Assembly: GCF_003131185.1 (NCBI RefSeq)
Contig: NZ_QFFU01000002.1
Location: 1-64,000 of the forward strand
Origin: Pseudomonas ovata
Lineage (GTDB): Bacteria; Pseudomonadota; Gammaproteobacteria; Pseudomonadales; Pseudomonadaceae
DNA: 64,000 nucleotides
Reading direction: 5' to 3'
Shown here: piece after piece, positions 1 through 9,258 of the stretch
How positions within the stretch are numbered: position 1 is the stretch's first letter
Layout: every line of letters starts with the position of its first letter
Made by a program: the position numbers and the translations under genes
The notes under the pieces: generated by a model
What the model saw: the letters and a program-made list of their open reading frames with translations, nothing else
Databases searched by the model: none
Told to the model about the DNA's origin: nothing

Positions 1-1271
1 CGGGCGACCTCGTTGGCGGTGGCGACCATTTCATGGAACGCCGTGGAGACCATGTCCACCGCTTCGCGCTGGCGGTTGGCCGCTTCGGCCATGTCACCGG
101 ACACGCGGGTGGCGCTCTGCGACGAATCAAGAATGCGCGTGGCGGCCTGGCCGATGTGCTGGATCAGGCTGCGGATGGCGCTCAGGAACTGGTTGAACCA
201 GCCTGCCAGTTGCGCGGTTTCGTCGTTACCGCGCACCGCCAGGGTCACGGTCAGGTCGCCTTCACCCTGGGCAATGCCTTCAAGGCCGGTGGACACGCTG
301 TTGATCGGGCGCACGATCAGGCTGGCAAAACTGGCACCGACCAGGGCAAAGACTACGGCCAGCACGGCGGCGATAATGCCGATCAGCCAGGTCAGATGAT
401 TGGCCGAGGCCATGACTTCGTCCTGCCGGATCAGGCCGATGAAGCTCCAGCCCAGTTTGTCGGCAGGGTAGACATTGGCCATGTAGCGCTCGCCATCAAG
501 CTCGACTTCCATCAGGCCTTTTTGGGTTTTGGCCAGTTCATTGAAGCCACCGCCCAGTTCACCGAGCTTCTTGAAGTTATGCTCGGGGTTCTTGGGGTCG
601 ACCAGCACGTTGCCGGTGTTTTCCATCAGCATCAGGTAGCCGGTCTCGCCCAGCTTGATCTGCTTGACGATGTTGGTCAGTTGCTTGAGCGTCACATCAA
701 TACTCACCACGCCACCTGGATTACCCAAGGCATTGGGAATGGCGCGCACGGTAGCGACCATCACCGCATCGTCCGGCGCCCAGTAATAAGCATCGGTGCG
801 CAGGGTCTTGCCCTGGTTGGCCAGCGCGGTCTTGTACCAAGGCCGTACGCGCGGGTCGTAGTTGCTGAATTTCTGGTCGACCGGCCATGGCACGTAAGTA
901 CCGTTGGACAGGCCGTAGGAAATATATGAATAGGAAGGGTGGCTCTTGCCCAGGCCGTCAAAGAGCGCAAGGATGTTCTTGTCGGCCTCGGAGTCCGGCA
1001 GGCCTTGCTGCTCAGGCGTCATATAGCTTTTCAGGCCGTTGCCGGCGTTGGTCAGCAGCGGGTTGGCCGCCAGGTATTCGATGTTCTGGCTGATGCCATC
1101 GAAGAACAACTGCATGGCGTTCTCGACCTGGCGGATCTCACGACCGCTGTTGTCGACGAAATCTTCCGTGGCCTCGTTACGCAGGTTGACGATCACAATG
1201 CTGGCGACAACGACGATCGGCAGGCACGCGATGACCGCGAAGGCCCCTGTCAGCTTTTGCTTGATATTCAT
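1..1271 (-). CDS. Methyl-accepting chemotaxis protein, dCache type (3' end beyond window)
   Basis: Membrane chemoreceptor; 423 residues are visible and the signalling tip lies outside the window. The ATG at 1271 opens MNIKQKL followed by TM1 (about residues 8-29). A periplasmic double-Cache domain spans about 30-290, then TM2 (about 297-318, ending ASLIVRPI), a HAMP region and the start of the cytoplasmic coiled coil. The Cache domain carries Y138, R143, W145, Y146, Y162 and D192. Their spacing closely follows the amino-acid-binding motif of PctA-type receptors (Y-x4-R-x-WY...Y...D), so an amino-acid or close-analogue ligand is likely; this is inference from motif spacing. The gene is monocistronic as far as can be seen and runs away from the IclR gene behind it. 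The partner kinase is not in the window. Confidence 0.9.
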   Translation of the reverse strand, partial: MNIKQKLTGAFAVIACLPIVVVASIVIVNLRNEATEDFVDNSGREIRQVENAMQLFFDGISQNIEYLAANPLLTNAGNGLKSYMTPEQQGLPDSEADKNILALFDGLGKSHPSYSYISYGLSNGTYVPWPVDQKFSNYDPRVRPWYKTALANQGKTLRTDAYYWAPDDAVMVATVRAIPNALGNPGGVVSIDVTLKQLTNIVKQIKLGETGYLMLMENTGNVLVDPKNPEHNFKKLGELGGGFNELAKTQKGLMEVELDGERYMANVYPADKLGWSFIGLIRQDEVMASANHLTWLIGIIAAVLAVVFALVGASFASLIVRPINSVSTGLEGIAQGEGDLTVTLAVRGNDETAQLAGWFNQFLSAIRSLIQHIGQAATRILDSSQSATRVSGDMAEAANRQREAVDMVSTAFHEMVATANEVA

Positions 1272-1434
1272 TTAGGCTCCGGAATTCTTTTTATACATCG
1301 CAAGTCACCACTGCTGATGCACGTCGCGTGCCGGTCTCGGCAAGGCCTTGGGCTGTAACGTACATCTTAGAATTTCGGCGCGACACGTTGATTCTTTAAC
1401 CGATAAAGACAACTTGACGATTTAAGTCTGAAAA

Positions 1435-2208
1435 TCATTCCCGGTAACCCAGCGACTCACTGATGCGTTCACGACACGCCATCAGCAGATCCTGAAAACG
1501 TGCCTGCGCGCCTTGCGAGTCCATGACTGCGTCAGGGCCGGAGAGATTGATTGCCGCCGTGACCGCACCGGTATGATCCTTGATCGAGGTGGCGATAGCC
1601 GTCGAGTAATCGGAGCGGTGCAGCACCCAGCCGCGCTCGCGGTCCTCGCTGATCGTGGCTTGCAGTTCGGGCAGGGTGCGCGGTGCCGGCGCCGGGTAAT
1701 CGTCCAGGCGAATGTGCTGGTACAGCGCGGCCAGGCGGCGGTCATCCAGCTCGGTGAGCAGCATGCGCCCCATGGCGGTGCAATGGCAGGCGATGCGGGT
1801 GCCGACCGGAATGTTCACCGACAAGCGCTGGGCGGCGAAGGCCCGGTACAGGTACAGGCTGTCGGTGTGCTCGCGAATGCTCAGGTGGCACGATAACGAG
1901 GTCTTGTCGCGCAATTCGTTGAGGTGTGCCATGGCCACCTCGACGATATCGCGGCTGGCCAGGTAGCTGAAACCGTCGCTGATCACCCGTGCACCGAGTT
2001 CGTACTGGGTGTTGCGTTTGTTCAGGTAACCCATATGCGTGAGGGTGAACAGGATGCGGTAGATCGCCGAGGTACTGACCCCCAGTTGCTCGGCGATGTC
2101 CTGAATGCCCAGCGAGCGCACCTGCGCATTGAACAGCCCCAGCACGCTCAGGCCCCGGGCCAGGGCCGGGACGCTGTAGTCGGTGTCTTTGTCCGCGGTT
2201 TCCATCAT
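1435..2208 (-). CDS. IclR family transcriptional regulator
   Basis: About 257 residues. An N-terminal winged helix (VPALARGLSVLGLF... GVSTSAIYRILFTL) is followed by the IclR effector domain, including the usual GTRIACHCTAMGRMLL segment. The frame is open further upstream to 2262, but that extension is translated REP sequence. The ATG at 2208 follows a GGGGG-type ribosome site (tatacgggggttatac) and gives the normal family length. It lies downstream of, and on the same strand as, the soxG-like gene, separated by a pair of REP palindromes, so it is probably an independent unit. The target is unknown; control of the adjacent sox-type operon or of a gene outside the window are both possible. Confidence 0.85.
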   Translation of the reverse strand: MMETADKDTDYSVPALARGLSVLGLFNAQVRSLGIQDIAEQLGVSTSAIYRILFTLTHMGYLNKRNTQYELGARVISDGFSYLASRDIVEVAMAHLNELRDKTSLSCHLSIREHTDSLYLYRAFAAQRLSVNIPVGTRIACHCTAMGRMLLTELDDRRLAALYQHIRLDDYPAPAPRTLPELQATISEDRERGWVLHRSDYSTAIATSIKDHTGAVTAAINLSGPDAVMDSQGAQARFQDLLMACRERISESLGYRE

Positions 2209-2232
2209 GTATAACCCCCGTATATACCCCAC

Positions 2233-2308
2233 GTAGGAGCGACCAACGGTCGCGAAGGCCACAGTGGATCATGCCAAGTCTTTTTGCGACCGTTGGTCGC
2301 TCCCACAG
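2233..2308. repeat. REP family A pair (BIME-like)
   Basis: Two copies of a REP palindrome in opposite orientation: GTAGGAGCGACCAACGGTCG from 2233 and the reverse-complement core GCGACCGTTGGTCGCTCC at 2286-2303. They lie between the soxG-like gene and the IclR gene. Relatives in this window are at 14915, 15541, 15590 and 46053-46410. Such pairs are extragenic and are probably mobilised in trans by a RAYT enzyme such as the one at 15031. Confidence 0.85.
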
Positions 2309-2373
2309 ATCGGGCATCTACTGCGCCGCCCTGGCGGGCCAAGGCGAGGGGTGTTGTTCTGATGATTCAGGTA

Positions 2374-2949
2374 TTAGCTGAACTCGGCCATCGCATCGCT
2401 CAGCGCAGCCTTGAAATACGTACGCGAACAGCGGTCGAACAGGATCTGGAAACACGGCGTCAATTGCGCGCCGACATTGATCACGATCACGTTGATCCGC
2501 GCCGCCGAGGTCTGCGCCACTGCGCCCGGCCCGAAGGCATGGGGCCGCAGGTCGACACCGCACAGCTTGGCCATGACCTCGCTGATGGCCACACCCGACA
2601 GTTGCAGCCAGGCATGACTGTCCTGGCGCGGCAGCAGGTAGTTGGCCAAGTGATCCATTTCCCAGCGCGCTTCTTCGTCGGCGATGCGCATGCCCTGGTC
2701 GGCCGCGCTGCCCAGAATGAAGTACTCGGTCTGCGACAGCCGTGCGACATGGCTGCCGTCGGCCTGGGTCACGGCGCGGTTGGGCGCCTCGGGCAACTGG
2801 AAGCCGCGCCTGAGCAGGTACTCGGCGCTTTGCGCGCCACGAAAGCCGACCCGGGCGAGGTCAGTCAGGTCCAGCAGGGTGCACAAGGGCTGTGCGCCGG
2901 TCTCGACAAGGCGTTGTGGCGCCGGTGTTTCAGTGACAAGGCTGGACAT
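2374..2949 (-). CDS. soxG: Sarcosine oxidase gamma-type subunit; probable N-methylglutamate dehydrogenase subunit (mgdD-like)
   Basis: 191 residues from the ATG at 2949, which has AGGAG eight bases upstream; a TTG six bases earlier is the alternative. The protein belongs to the SoxG family, related to the T-protein fold and the smallest folate-side subunit of heterotetrameric amine demethylating oxidases. Length is close to the family norm. Visible features are the RVGFRG segment near residue 33, the middle stretch LSQTEYFILG, and the C-terminal CFQILFDRCSRTYF region. It starts 2 bases after the soxA stop and is the last gene of purU-folD-soxBDAG. With GlnT and GlxBCD next door, its complex is more likely to act on N-methylglutamate than on sarcosine (see findings). 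Confidence 0.88.
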   Translation of the reverse strand: MSSLVTETPAPQRLVETGAQPLCTLLDLTDLARVGFRGAQSAEYLLRRGFQLPEAPNRAVTQADGSHVARLSQTEYFILGSAADQGMRIADEEARWEMDHLANYLLPRQDSHAWLQLSGVAISEVMAKLCGVDLRPHAFGPGAVAQTSAARINVIVINVGAQLTPCFQILFDRCSRTYFKAALSDAMAEFS

Positions 2950-2951
2950 GG

Positions 2952-5858
2952 TCAAAGCTCCTGACGCAGGTTTTCAGGGTCGAAGAAAGGCAAGGGCACC
3001 ACGGTGGCCTGGACCACCACGCCGTCCTCGACGCGGATCGGAATCTGCTGGCCGGGCTGGCTCTGGTCGAAGGCCGCATAAGCCAGGCCGATGATTTTGC
3101 CCAGGGTCTGCGAGTACTCGCACGAGGTGACGTTGCCGCTGATGTCCGGGCCTTGCAGCACCAGATGGCCTTCCAGTGGTTGCGGGCTGTTCCGGGGCAG
3201 GGTGAAGCCCACCAGCTTGCGCTTTTGCGGCTGGGCTTCGAGGATGTCCACCGAGCGACGGCCGACAAAGAACGGCTTGTTGCGGCTGACCGCCCAGCCC
3301 ATGTCGATTTCGGCCGGGTGGGTCATGCCATCGGTGTCCTGGCTGATGATCACATGGCCTTTTTCCAGGCGCAGCAGGCGCTGGGTCTCGACGCCGAAGG
3401 GCTTGATGTCAAAGGCCTTGCCGGCCTCGATCAACGCATCCCACAGCTGCACGGCATGCCGGGCCGGCACGTGGATCTCGTAGCCTAGCTCACCGACGAA
3501 GCCGACCCGCAGCAGGCGCGCCTTGATCCCGGCAACCGTGCCCTGGCGCACGCCCAGGTACGGGAAGCCTGCCGCGGACAGGTCCAGGTCGGTGCAGAGC
3601 TGTTCCAGCACCTTGCGCGAATCGGGCCCGGCCAGGTTGACCGCCGAGATGGCGGCGGTGACGTTGGCGATGTCGACGTTCAGGCGCCACTGGGCGTTCC
3701 ACTTGAGCATCTGCTGGTAGATGCGGTCGACGCCGCTGGTGGTGGCGGTCACGTAGAAGTGGTTGTCGGCAAAGCGTGCGCACACGCCGTCGTCGATCAC
3801 CACGCCGTGCTCGTTGGTCATCAGCGCATAGCGCGAGCGACCCACCGGCTGCTTGAGAAAGGCGAAGGTGTACATACGATTGAGCAGCTCGGCCGCGTCC
3901 GGGCCGCGCACGTCCAGGCCACCGAGGGTCGAGACGTCGATCAGGCCGACCCGGGTGCGCACATGGTGGGCTTCGGCCTGCATGCAGGCATCGCGTTCGG
4001 TGGCCTTGCCGTAGTAGGCCGGGCGTTGCCAGATGCCGGCGGGCATCATTTTCGCCCCGGCCTGCACATGGCGGCTGTGCATCGGCGTCTGCCGGTACGG
4101 GTCGAACGCGCGACCGGCCACATGCGCCAGTTTCTCGGCCTCGAAGGGCGGGCGCGCGGTGGTCACGCCGGTTTCGCTGACGCTGCGCTGGGTCGCGGCG
4201 GCCACCAGGCGGGCGGTCGGCAAGGCCGAATGACGTCCCTGCGAAGGGCCCATGCCGACGGTGGAATAGCGCTTGACCAGTTGCACGTCACGGTAGCCGA
4301 TGCGCGTGGCGTTGATGATGTCCTGCACTTGCAGGTCTTCGTCGAAGTCGACGAAATCCTTGCCCTTGGGGTGCGGGAAGATCGGCCAGGGAAAGTTGAC
4401 CGGCGCCTCGCCGGCCAGCGGCAGCGGCCGGGTGACGTTGTCCAGGCCCAGGCTGGCAACGATTTCGGCGCTGGCATGAATGGCATCGGCCAACACGTTG
4501 TCCAGCGCGTAGTAACCATGCACGGAACCGGCAATGCGCAGGTTGGCCGGCAGACCGCTGAGGGTGAACCCGGCGTTCTGGTCGTTGTAGGCCAGCTTGC
4601 CACCGGCCTGGCACAGCAACTGATAGGCCGGCATGTAGCCGCCGGACATGCACAGCAGGTCGCAGTCGACCACCGAGCCGGCGCTGGCCACCTGGCCCTG
4701 GCCGGTAATCTTGCGCAACTCGACGCCGCTGACGTGGCGCATGCCTTTTTCGTGCAGGGCTTCATAAACGGTGGTGCTGGTGTGGCAGGTAATGCCGCGC
4801 TTTTCCAGCTCGACCAGCAGGGCGCGGTCCGAAGGCTGGTTGCGCATGTCGGCCAGCGCCGCCACCTGTACGCCCTGGTCGTGCAGGTCCAGGGCCGCCA
4901 GGTAGCCGTCATCGTTGCCGGTCAGCACCACGGCGCGCTGGCCGGGCTTGACCGCGTACAGCTTCATCAGGCGCTGGGCGGCGCTGGTCAGCATGACGCC
5001 GGGCAAGTCGTTGTTGCGAAAGATCACCGGCTGGTCGAACGCGCCGCTGCACACCAGGCACTGGGTGGCGCGCACCTTGTACATGCGCTTGCCCTGAATC
5101 ACCGGCAGGTAGTTGTCGGTGAACCAGGCGTTGCAGGTGGCCGTTTTAAGCACCTGGATATTGGCGTGGCTTTCCACGGCCGTGACCAGCTCGCGGCGCA
5201 GCTGTTCGGCGCGCTGGCCGTGCAGGTCGAAGCGGGCGTAGGTCAGCGAGCCGCCGAGGATCGGCTGCTGCTCGATCAACAGCACCTTGGCCCCGGCATT
5301 GGCGGCAGTCAATGCGGCCTGCAAACCCGCAGGGCCGGCGCCGATCACGGCCAGGTCAGTGAACAGGTAGGCCTTGTCGTAATACTCTGGCTGAAAAGTC
5401 AGGTCCAGCACGCCCAAGCCCGCTTTCTTGCGGATCACCGGTTCCCAGACCTTCCACATGCCCTTGGGCTTGTAAAAGGAGCGGTAGTAGAAGCCCACTG
5501 GCATGAATCTGGAGAACTTGCCGAGCAAGGCGTCCTTGTCGTTGTCCAGCGAGCCGTTGAAGTTCTGCCCGGTCACCTGCAGGCCTGCCTGCAAGGCGAA
5601 AGTATCGGCCAGCACGTTGGGTTCGCGGGGCAGTTGCACCAGGGTATTGGCGTCTTGCCCGGCCATGCTCAGCGGACCGCGCGGGCGGTGGTACTTGAAC
5701 GAGCGCGACAGCAGGTAGCGGCCGTTGGCGAGCAGGGCGCTGGCGATGGTATCGCCTTGCAGGCCCTGGTAGGTCTTGCCGTCGAAACTGAAGGCCAGTG
5801 GCTGATCACGGTCGATCAGCAGGCCCATGGGCGCAGGCAGGCGGTTGGCAGTACTCAT
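2952..5858 (-). CDS. soxA: Sarcosine oxidase alpha-type subunit; probable N-methylglutamate dehydrogenase large subunit (mgdC-like)
   Basis: 968 residues. An N-terminal 2Fe-2S-ferredoxin-like fold (about 15-110) precedes an NAD/FAD Rossmann unit opening LAVIGAGPAGLQAALTAANAG near residue 170. A second nucleotide-binding part and a C-terminal GcvT-like aminomethyltransferase domain (from about 580; conserved VGFVGELGYEIHVP) follow. The last domain binds tetrahydrofolate and captures the oxidised N-methyl group as 5,10-methylene-H4F. The protein is somewhat shorter than classical SoxA (about 1000 residues). The gene overlaps the 3' end of soxD by 4 bases and is followed 2 bases later by soxG. 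Homology alone cannot separate SoxA from MgdC; the N-methylglutamate reading rests on the cluster. Confidence 0.93.
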   Translation of the reverse strand: MSTANRLPAPMGLLIDRDQPLAFSFDGKTYQGLQGDTIASALLANGRYLLSRSFKYHRPRGPLSMAGQDANTLVQLPREPNVLADTFALQAGLQVTGQNFNGSLDNDKDALLGKFSRFMPVGFYYRSFYKPKGMWKVWEPVIRKKAGLGVLDLTFQPEYYDKAYLFTDLAVIGAGPAGLQAALTAANAGAKVLLIEQQPILGGSLTYARFDLHGQRAEQLRRELVTAVESHANIQVLKTATCNAWFTDNYLPVIQGKRMYKVRATQCLVCSGAFDQPVIFRNNDLPGVMLTSAAQRLMKLYAVKPGQRAVVLTGNDDGYLAALDLHDQGVQVAALADMRNQPSDRALLVELEKRGITCHTSTTVYEALHEKGMRHVSGVELRKITGQGQVASAGSVVDCDLLCMSGGYMPAYQLLCQAGGKLAYNDQNAGFTLSGLPANLRIAGSVHGYYALDNVLADAIHASAEIVASLGLDNVTRPLPLAGEAPVNFPWPIFPHPKGKDFVDFDEDLQVQDIINATRIGYRDVQLVKRYSTVGMGPSQGRHSALPTARLVAAATQRSVSETGVTTARPPFEAEKLAHVAGRAFDPYRQTPMHSRHVQAGAKMMPAGIWQRPAYYGKATERDACMQAEAHHVRTRVGLIDVSTLGGLDVRGPDAAELLNRMYTFAFLKQPVGRSRYALMTNEHGVVIDDGVCARFADNHFYVTATTSGVDRIYQQMLKWNAQWRLNVDIANVTAAISAVNLAGPDSRKVLEQLCTDLDLSAAGFPYLGVRQGTVAGIKARLLRVGFVGELGYEIHVPARHAVQLWDALIEAGKAFDIKPFGVETQRLLRLEKGHVIISQDTDGMTHPAEIDMGWAVSRNKPFFVGRRSVDILEAQPQKRKLVGFTLPRNSPQPLEGHLVLQGPDISGNVTSCEYSQTLGKIIGLAYAAFDQSQPGQQIPIRVEDGVVVQATVVPLPFFDPENLRQEL

Positions 5859-6157
5859 CCTGCGATCTCCTTGGCAGCGGTGGTGAACTCGACCCGGCGG
5901 TCGAACAGTTCGCGAGGGTCGAAGGTGCGCAGGATTTCATCGCTGCCGGTGTGGCGCTCGGCCAGGAACCAGTAGCTGGACGGGGTGTGCATCCACCATT
6001 CGCGAACCACTCCCAGGGTGTCTTCGCTGTTGAATACATAGTCGGCCCACTCGGCATCGCTGCAGGTCTGCGGGTCGGGCATGACCTTGAACTCGCCACC
6101 GTAGGTGAACTCGCTGATATTGCGCGGCCCGTTGAGGGGGCATGTCATGACTTTCAT
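5855..6157 (-). CDS. soxD: Sarcosine oxidase delta-type subunit lacking the zinc site (mgdB-like)
   Basis: 100 residues; ATG at 6157 preceded by AGGAG. SoxD family, the small subunit of heterotetrameric N-methyl amine oxidases. In classical SoxD a CPxCG pair plus a later His and Cys bind zinc. Here the first motif is CPLNG (Cys6, then Asn where Cys is expected) and the later region reads WMHTPSSYW with no Cys. The only other Cys is at 32. The metal site therefore appears absent, a trait I associate with SoxD-like proteins of N-methylglutamate dehydrogenase clusters. It overlaps soxA by 4 bases and sits 23 bases after soxB. Confidence 0.9.
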   Translation of the reverse strand: MKVMTCPLNGPRNISEFTYGGEFKVMPDPQTCSDAEWADYVFNSEDTLGVVREWWMHTPSSYWFLAERHTGSDEILRTFDPRELFDRRVEFTTAAKEIAG

Positions 6158-6180
6158 CGGTTGCTCCTGCTCAAAGGCGG

Positions 6181-7422
6181 TTAGTGGCTGGCCGCCGTGG
6201 CGCCCATTTCATTGACCTGCTGGAAGGTTGAAAACCGCTCCAGGCCGAACGGCTTGATCAACGCCGGCACCTGGCCGCCGCTGGCTACCAGTTCAGCCAT
6301 GGTCTTGCCGCAGATCGGCGTGGCCTTGAAGCCCCAGGTGCCCCAGCCGGCGTCCAGGTAATAGTTCTTGACCGGCGACAGGCCCATGATCGGGCTGTAG
6401 TCCGGGGTCATGTCGGTGATCCCGGCCCACTGGCGCATCAGCTTGGCATTGGCCAGGAACGGGAACATCTCGATGGCGTGGGCCAGCAGGCTTTCCTTAA
6501 GATCCAGGGTCGAGCGGGTGTTGAACAGCGGGTACGGATCGGAGCCGCCACCGAACACCACCTCGCCACGGCTGGTCTGCTGCACGTAGCAGTGCAGCGC
6601 CGAGGAACTCACCAGCGGATCGAGAAACGGCTTGAACGGCTGGGTGACCATCGCCTGCAACGGAAAGGTCTGGATCGGCGAGCGGATGCCGGCTTTTTTC
6701 ATCATTTGCGAACTCATGCCCGCCACGGCCTGCACCGCACAGCCGCACTTGATCGTGCCGCGATTGGTCTTGACTGCGGTGATGGTGCCGTTGTCGATGA
6801 CCAGCTCCTGCACTTCAGTGAGCTGGTGGATCTCCACCCCGCGCTTGGCCGCCTGCTTGGCGTAGCCCCAGGCCACGGCGTCATGCCGGGCGGTGGCGCC
6901 GTCGATGTGCCAGAGACCGGCGATCACCGGCAGGTGGCCGGGGTCCAGGTTCAGGCTTGGCACCAGCTCGCGGATCTGCTGGCGGTCGAGCATCTCGGTT
7001 CGCCCGCCAAAATGCTTGTTGACCTCGGCGCGCTGGCGGAATGAGCGTACGGTGGCATCGGTGTGCGCCAGGGTCAGCTGGCCGCGATGCGAGTACATGA
7101 TGTTGAAGTCGAATTCGTTCGACAGGCCCTCGAACATGCGCACCGACTCGGCATAAAAACGCACGCCTTCGCTGGTTAAGTAGTTCGAACGGATCACCGC
7201 CGTGTTGCGCGCGGTGTTGCCGCCGCCCAGGTAGCCCTTTTCCAGCACCGCAATGTTGGTGATGCCGTGGTACTTGGACAGGTAATAGGCGGTGGCCAGG
7301 CCGTGGCCGCCGCCGCCAATGATCACCACGTCATAGGACGGCTTGAGGTCCTTGGGTGCCGGCAGGTCGACGTCGACCGGATATTCCGAGCTGAGCCCGT
7401 ATTTCAATAGGCTGAAAGGCAT
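6181..7422 (-). CDS. soxB: Sarcosine oxidase beta-type subunit; probable N-methylglutamate dehydrogenase catalytic subunit (mgdA-like)
   Basis: 413 residues, DAO-fold flavoprotein. A dinucleotide motif ([17 protein letters not shown]) is near residue 32, then [10 protein letters not shown]. The [13 protein letters not shown] segment near 175 holds the His that in heterotetrameric sarcosine oxidases is reported to carry covalent FMN. A C-terminal FAD-binding stretch ([16 protein letters not shown]) follows. This subunit oxidises the N-methyl amine; electrons go to FAD and carbon to the folate site on SoxA. The start overlaps the folD 3' end by 19 bases, implying translational coupling. Substrate choice between sarcosine and N-methylglutamate is inferred from the neighbours, and no glyA, gbc or dgc betaine genes are present. 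Confidence 0.93.
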   Translation of the reverse strand: MPFSLLKYGLSSEYPVDVDLPAPKDLKPSYDVVIIGGGGHGLATAYYLSKYHGITNIAVLEKGYLGGGNTARNTAVIRSNYLTSEGVRFYAESVRMFEGLSNEFDFNIMYSHRGQLTLAHTDATVRSFRQRAEVNKHFGGRTEMLDRQQIRELVPSLNLDPGHLPVIAGLWHIDGATARHDAVAWGYAKQAAKRGVEIHQLTEVQELVIDNGTITAVKTNRGTIKCGCAVQAVAGMSSQMMKKAGIRSPIQTFPLQAMVTQPFKPFLDPLVSSSALHCYVQQTSRGEVVFGGGSDPYPLFNTRSTLDLKESLLAHAIEMFPFLANAKLMRQWAGITDMTPDYSPIMGLSPVKNYYLDAGWGTWGFKATPICGKTMAELVASGGQVPALIKPFGLERFSTFQQVNEMGATAASH

Positions 7423-8321
7423 GCGGCCTCCGACGGGCTGTTATGCGGCTGAACCTGGGCCTGCGCCTGCTGGCGGGCGGCGGTCACGGTGTTGTGCATC
7501 AGAAAGGCGATGGTCATGGGGCCTACGCCACCGGGCACCGGGGTGATGGCCGATGCCTGGGGCAGGGCGCTGTCGAAATCGACATCGCCCACCAGCCGGC
7601 TGCGGTCACCGTCCTGGATGCGGTTGATGCCGACATCGATGACCACCGCGCCCGGCTTGAGCCAGCTGGCGTCGATCATGCGTGGGCGGCCCACGGCGGC
7701 CACGACGATGTCGGCCAGTTGGCACAGGGCCCGGGCATCGGTGCTGCGCGAGTGCACCACGGTCACCGAGCAGTGCGCCTTGAGCAGCAGTGCGGCCATG
7801 GGCTTGCCGACGATGTTCGAACGACCGATCACCACGGCATGCTTGCCGGTCAGGTCGCCCAGGGTCTGCTCCAGCAGGTACATGCAGCCGGTGGGGGTGC
7901 AGGGTGCCAGCACATCGCGACCCTGGCTCAGGCCGCCGACGTTCTCGCTGTGAAAGCCGTCGACGTCCTTGCGCGGGTCGATGGCTTGCAGGGCGCGGGT
8001 TTCTTCGATGTGTGCCGGCAGTGGCAACTGCAAGAGGATGCCGCTGACCGCCGGGTCCGCATTGAGCGTGGCGATCAGCGCCAGCAGCCGGTCTTGCGGA
8101 CAATCGGCGTCCAGGCGATGTTCGATCGAGCGAATGCCGCATTCCTCGGCGCGCAGGATCTTGTTGCGCACGTACACCTGGCTGGCCGGGTCTTCACCGA
8201 CCAGAATCACTGCCAGCGCCGGGGTGATGCCTTGCGTTTGCAGGGCCAGTACGTCGTGTTTGACCTGCTGCAACACGCGGGCGGCGGCGGCCTTGCCATC
8301 AATCAGCTTGGAAATATTCAC
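7404..8321 (-). CDS. folD: Bifunctional methylene-H4F dehydrogenase / methenyl-H4F cyclohydrolase
   Basis: 305 residues, slightly longer than usual FolD (about 285) because of a roughly 20-residue Gln/Pro-rich tail whose end overlaps the soxB start. Motifs seen are YVRNK (with the catalytic Lys) near residue 52, GILLQLPLP near 96, PCTPTGC near 140, [14 protein letters not shown] near 163 and the C-terminal [13 protein letters not shown]. It converts the 5,10-methylene-H4F formed by the SoxBDAG complex to 10-formyl-H4F. It overlaps purU by 4 bases. As a second, operon-embedded copy it is probably dedicated to one-carbon disposal rather than general folate metabolism; whether another folD exists elsewhere in the genome cannot be seen here. 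Confidence 0.95.
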   Translation of the reverse strand: MNISKLIDGKAAAARVLQQVKHDVLALQTQGITPALAVILVGEDPASQVYVRNKILRAEECGIRSIEHRLDADCPQDRLLALIATLNADPAVSGILLQLPLPAHIEETRALQAIDPRKDVDGFHSENVGGLSQGRDVLAPCTPTGCMYLLEQTLGDLTGKHAVVIGRSNIVGKPMAALLLKAHCSVTVVHSRSTDARALCQLADIVVAAVGRPRMIDASWLKPGAVVIDVGINRIQDGDRSRLVGDVDFDSALPQASAITPVPGGVGPMTIAFLMHNTVTAARQQAQAQVQPHNSPSEAACLSAY

Positions 8322-9184
8322 CGGAAGATCACCGTTCTGTCGGTATTGAGGAAGACGCGGTGTTCAAGGTGGTACTTGACCGCCTTGGACAGGGCCACGG
8401 TTTCGGTATTGCGCCCGGCGACCACCAGGTCACCGGGCAGGTAGACATGGTCGACCCGCTGCACTTCCTGCTCGATGATCGGGCCTTCGTCCAGGTCGCT
8501 GGTGACGTAGTGCGCAGTAGCGCCGATCAGCTTCACGCCGCGCTCGTAGGCCTGGTGATAGGGCTTGGCGCCCTTGAAGCCAGGCAGGAACGAATGGTGG
8601 ATGTTGATGGCGCGGCCTGAAAGTTGCTTGCACAGGTCATCGGAAAGAATCTGCATGTAGCGCGCCAGCACCACCAGTTCGGTGCCAGTGTCGTCGACCA
8701 CCTGCATCAGCGCCGCTTCCTGGGCGGCCTTGTTGTCCTTGGTCACCGGCAGGTAGATGAAGCGGATGCCTTCACGCTCGGCCATGGGCCGCAGGTCGAG
8801 GTGGTTGGAGACGATGGCGGTGATGGTCATGTCCATCTCGCCCTTGTGATAGCGGTACAAGAGGTCGGTCAGGCAATGGTCGAACTTGCTGACCATCAGC
8901 AGCACGCGCATCGGCTCACGGGTGTCGTGCAGCTCCCAGTCCATGGCAAAGGCCCCGGCGACCTCGGTGAAGCCGGCCTTGAGCTGCTGGATATCGCCCT
9001 GATGACCGTCGTTGAAGCGAAACACTGCACGCATGAAGAACCGACCGCTGAACTCGTCATCGAACTGGGCCATTTCACCGATGTAGCAACCATTGCCGGC
9101 CAGGTACGACGTCACCGCCGCGACGATGCCGGAGGTCGCCGGGCAACTGATCTTCAGGATGAAATGGTTCTTTTCGTGTTGCAT
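8318..9184 (-). CDS. purU: Formyltetrahydrofolate deformylase
   Basis: 288 residues. An N-terminal ACT domain (about 5-85) precedes a formyltransferase-type catalytic domain. The active-site set typical of PurU is present: N in [13 protein letters not shown], the adjacent His, and Asp in [12 protein letters not shown]. It hydrolyses 10-formyl-H4F to formate and H4F. It is the promoter-proximal gene of purU-folD-soxBDAG, so one transcript would encode demethylation plus the full route from methylene-H4F to formate. The upstream gap of about 350 bases to the XRE-cupin gene must hold the promoter. Confidence 0.95.
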   Translation of the reverse strand: MQHEKNHFILKISCPATSGIVAAVTSYLAGNGCYIGEMAQFDDEFSGRFFMRAVFRFNDGHQGDIQQLKAGFTEVAGAFAMDWELHDTREPMRVLLMVSKFDHCLTDLLYRYHKGEMDMTITAIVSNHLDLRPMAEREGIRFIYLPVTKDNKAAQEAALMQVVDDTGTELVVLARYMQILSDDLCKQLSGRAINIHHSFLPGFKGAKPYHQAYERGVKLIGATAHYVTSDLDEGPIIEQEVQRVDHVYLPGDLVVAGRNTETVALSKAVKYHLEHRVFLNTDRTVIFR

Positions 9185-9258
9185 GGCACGTCCTCGGAAA
9201 GTGGCGGCAGCTTGGCGCAGGGCGAAAAATTCAAGGGTAAAAATGATTTTCAGGGGTG

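Noticed and set aside
33..929. 298-codon plus-strand frame at the window start
   Set aside because: It is antisense to the chemoreceptor, whose translation has clear TM, Cache and HAMP features.
3759..5975. A 738-codon open frame on the strand opposite soxA/soxD
   Set aside because: Antisense shadow of a GC-rich gene: low-complexity His/Gly/Ala/Val composition, no domain, while the other strand gives clear SoxA and SoxD.
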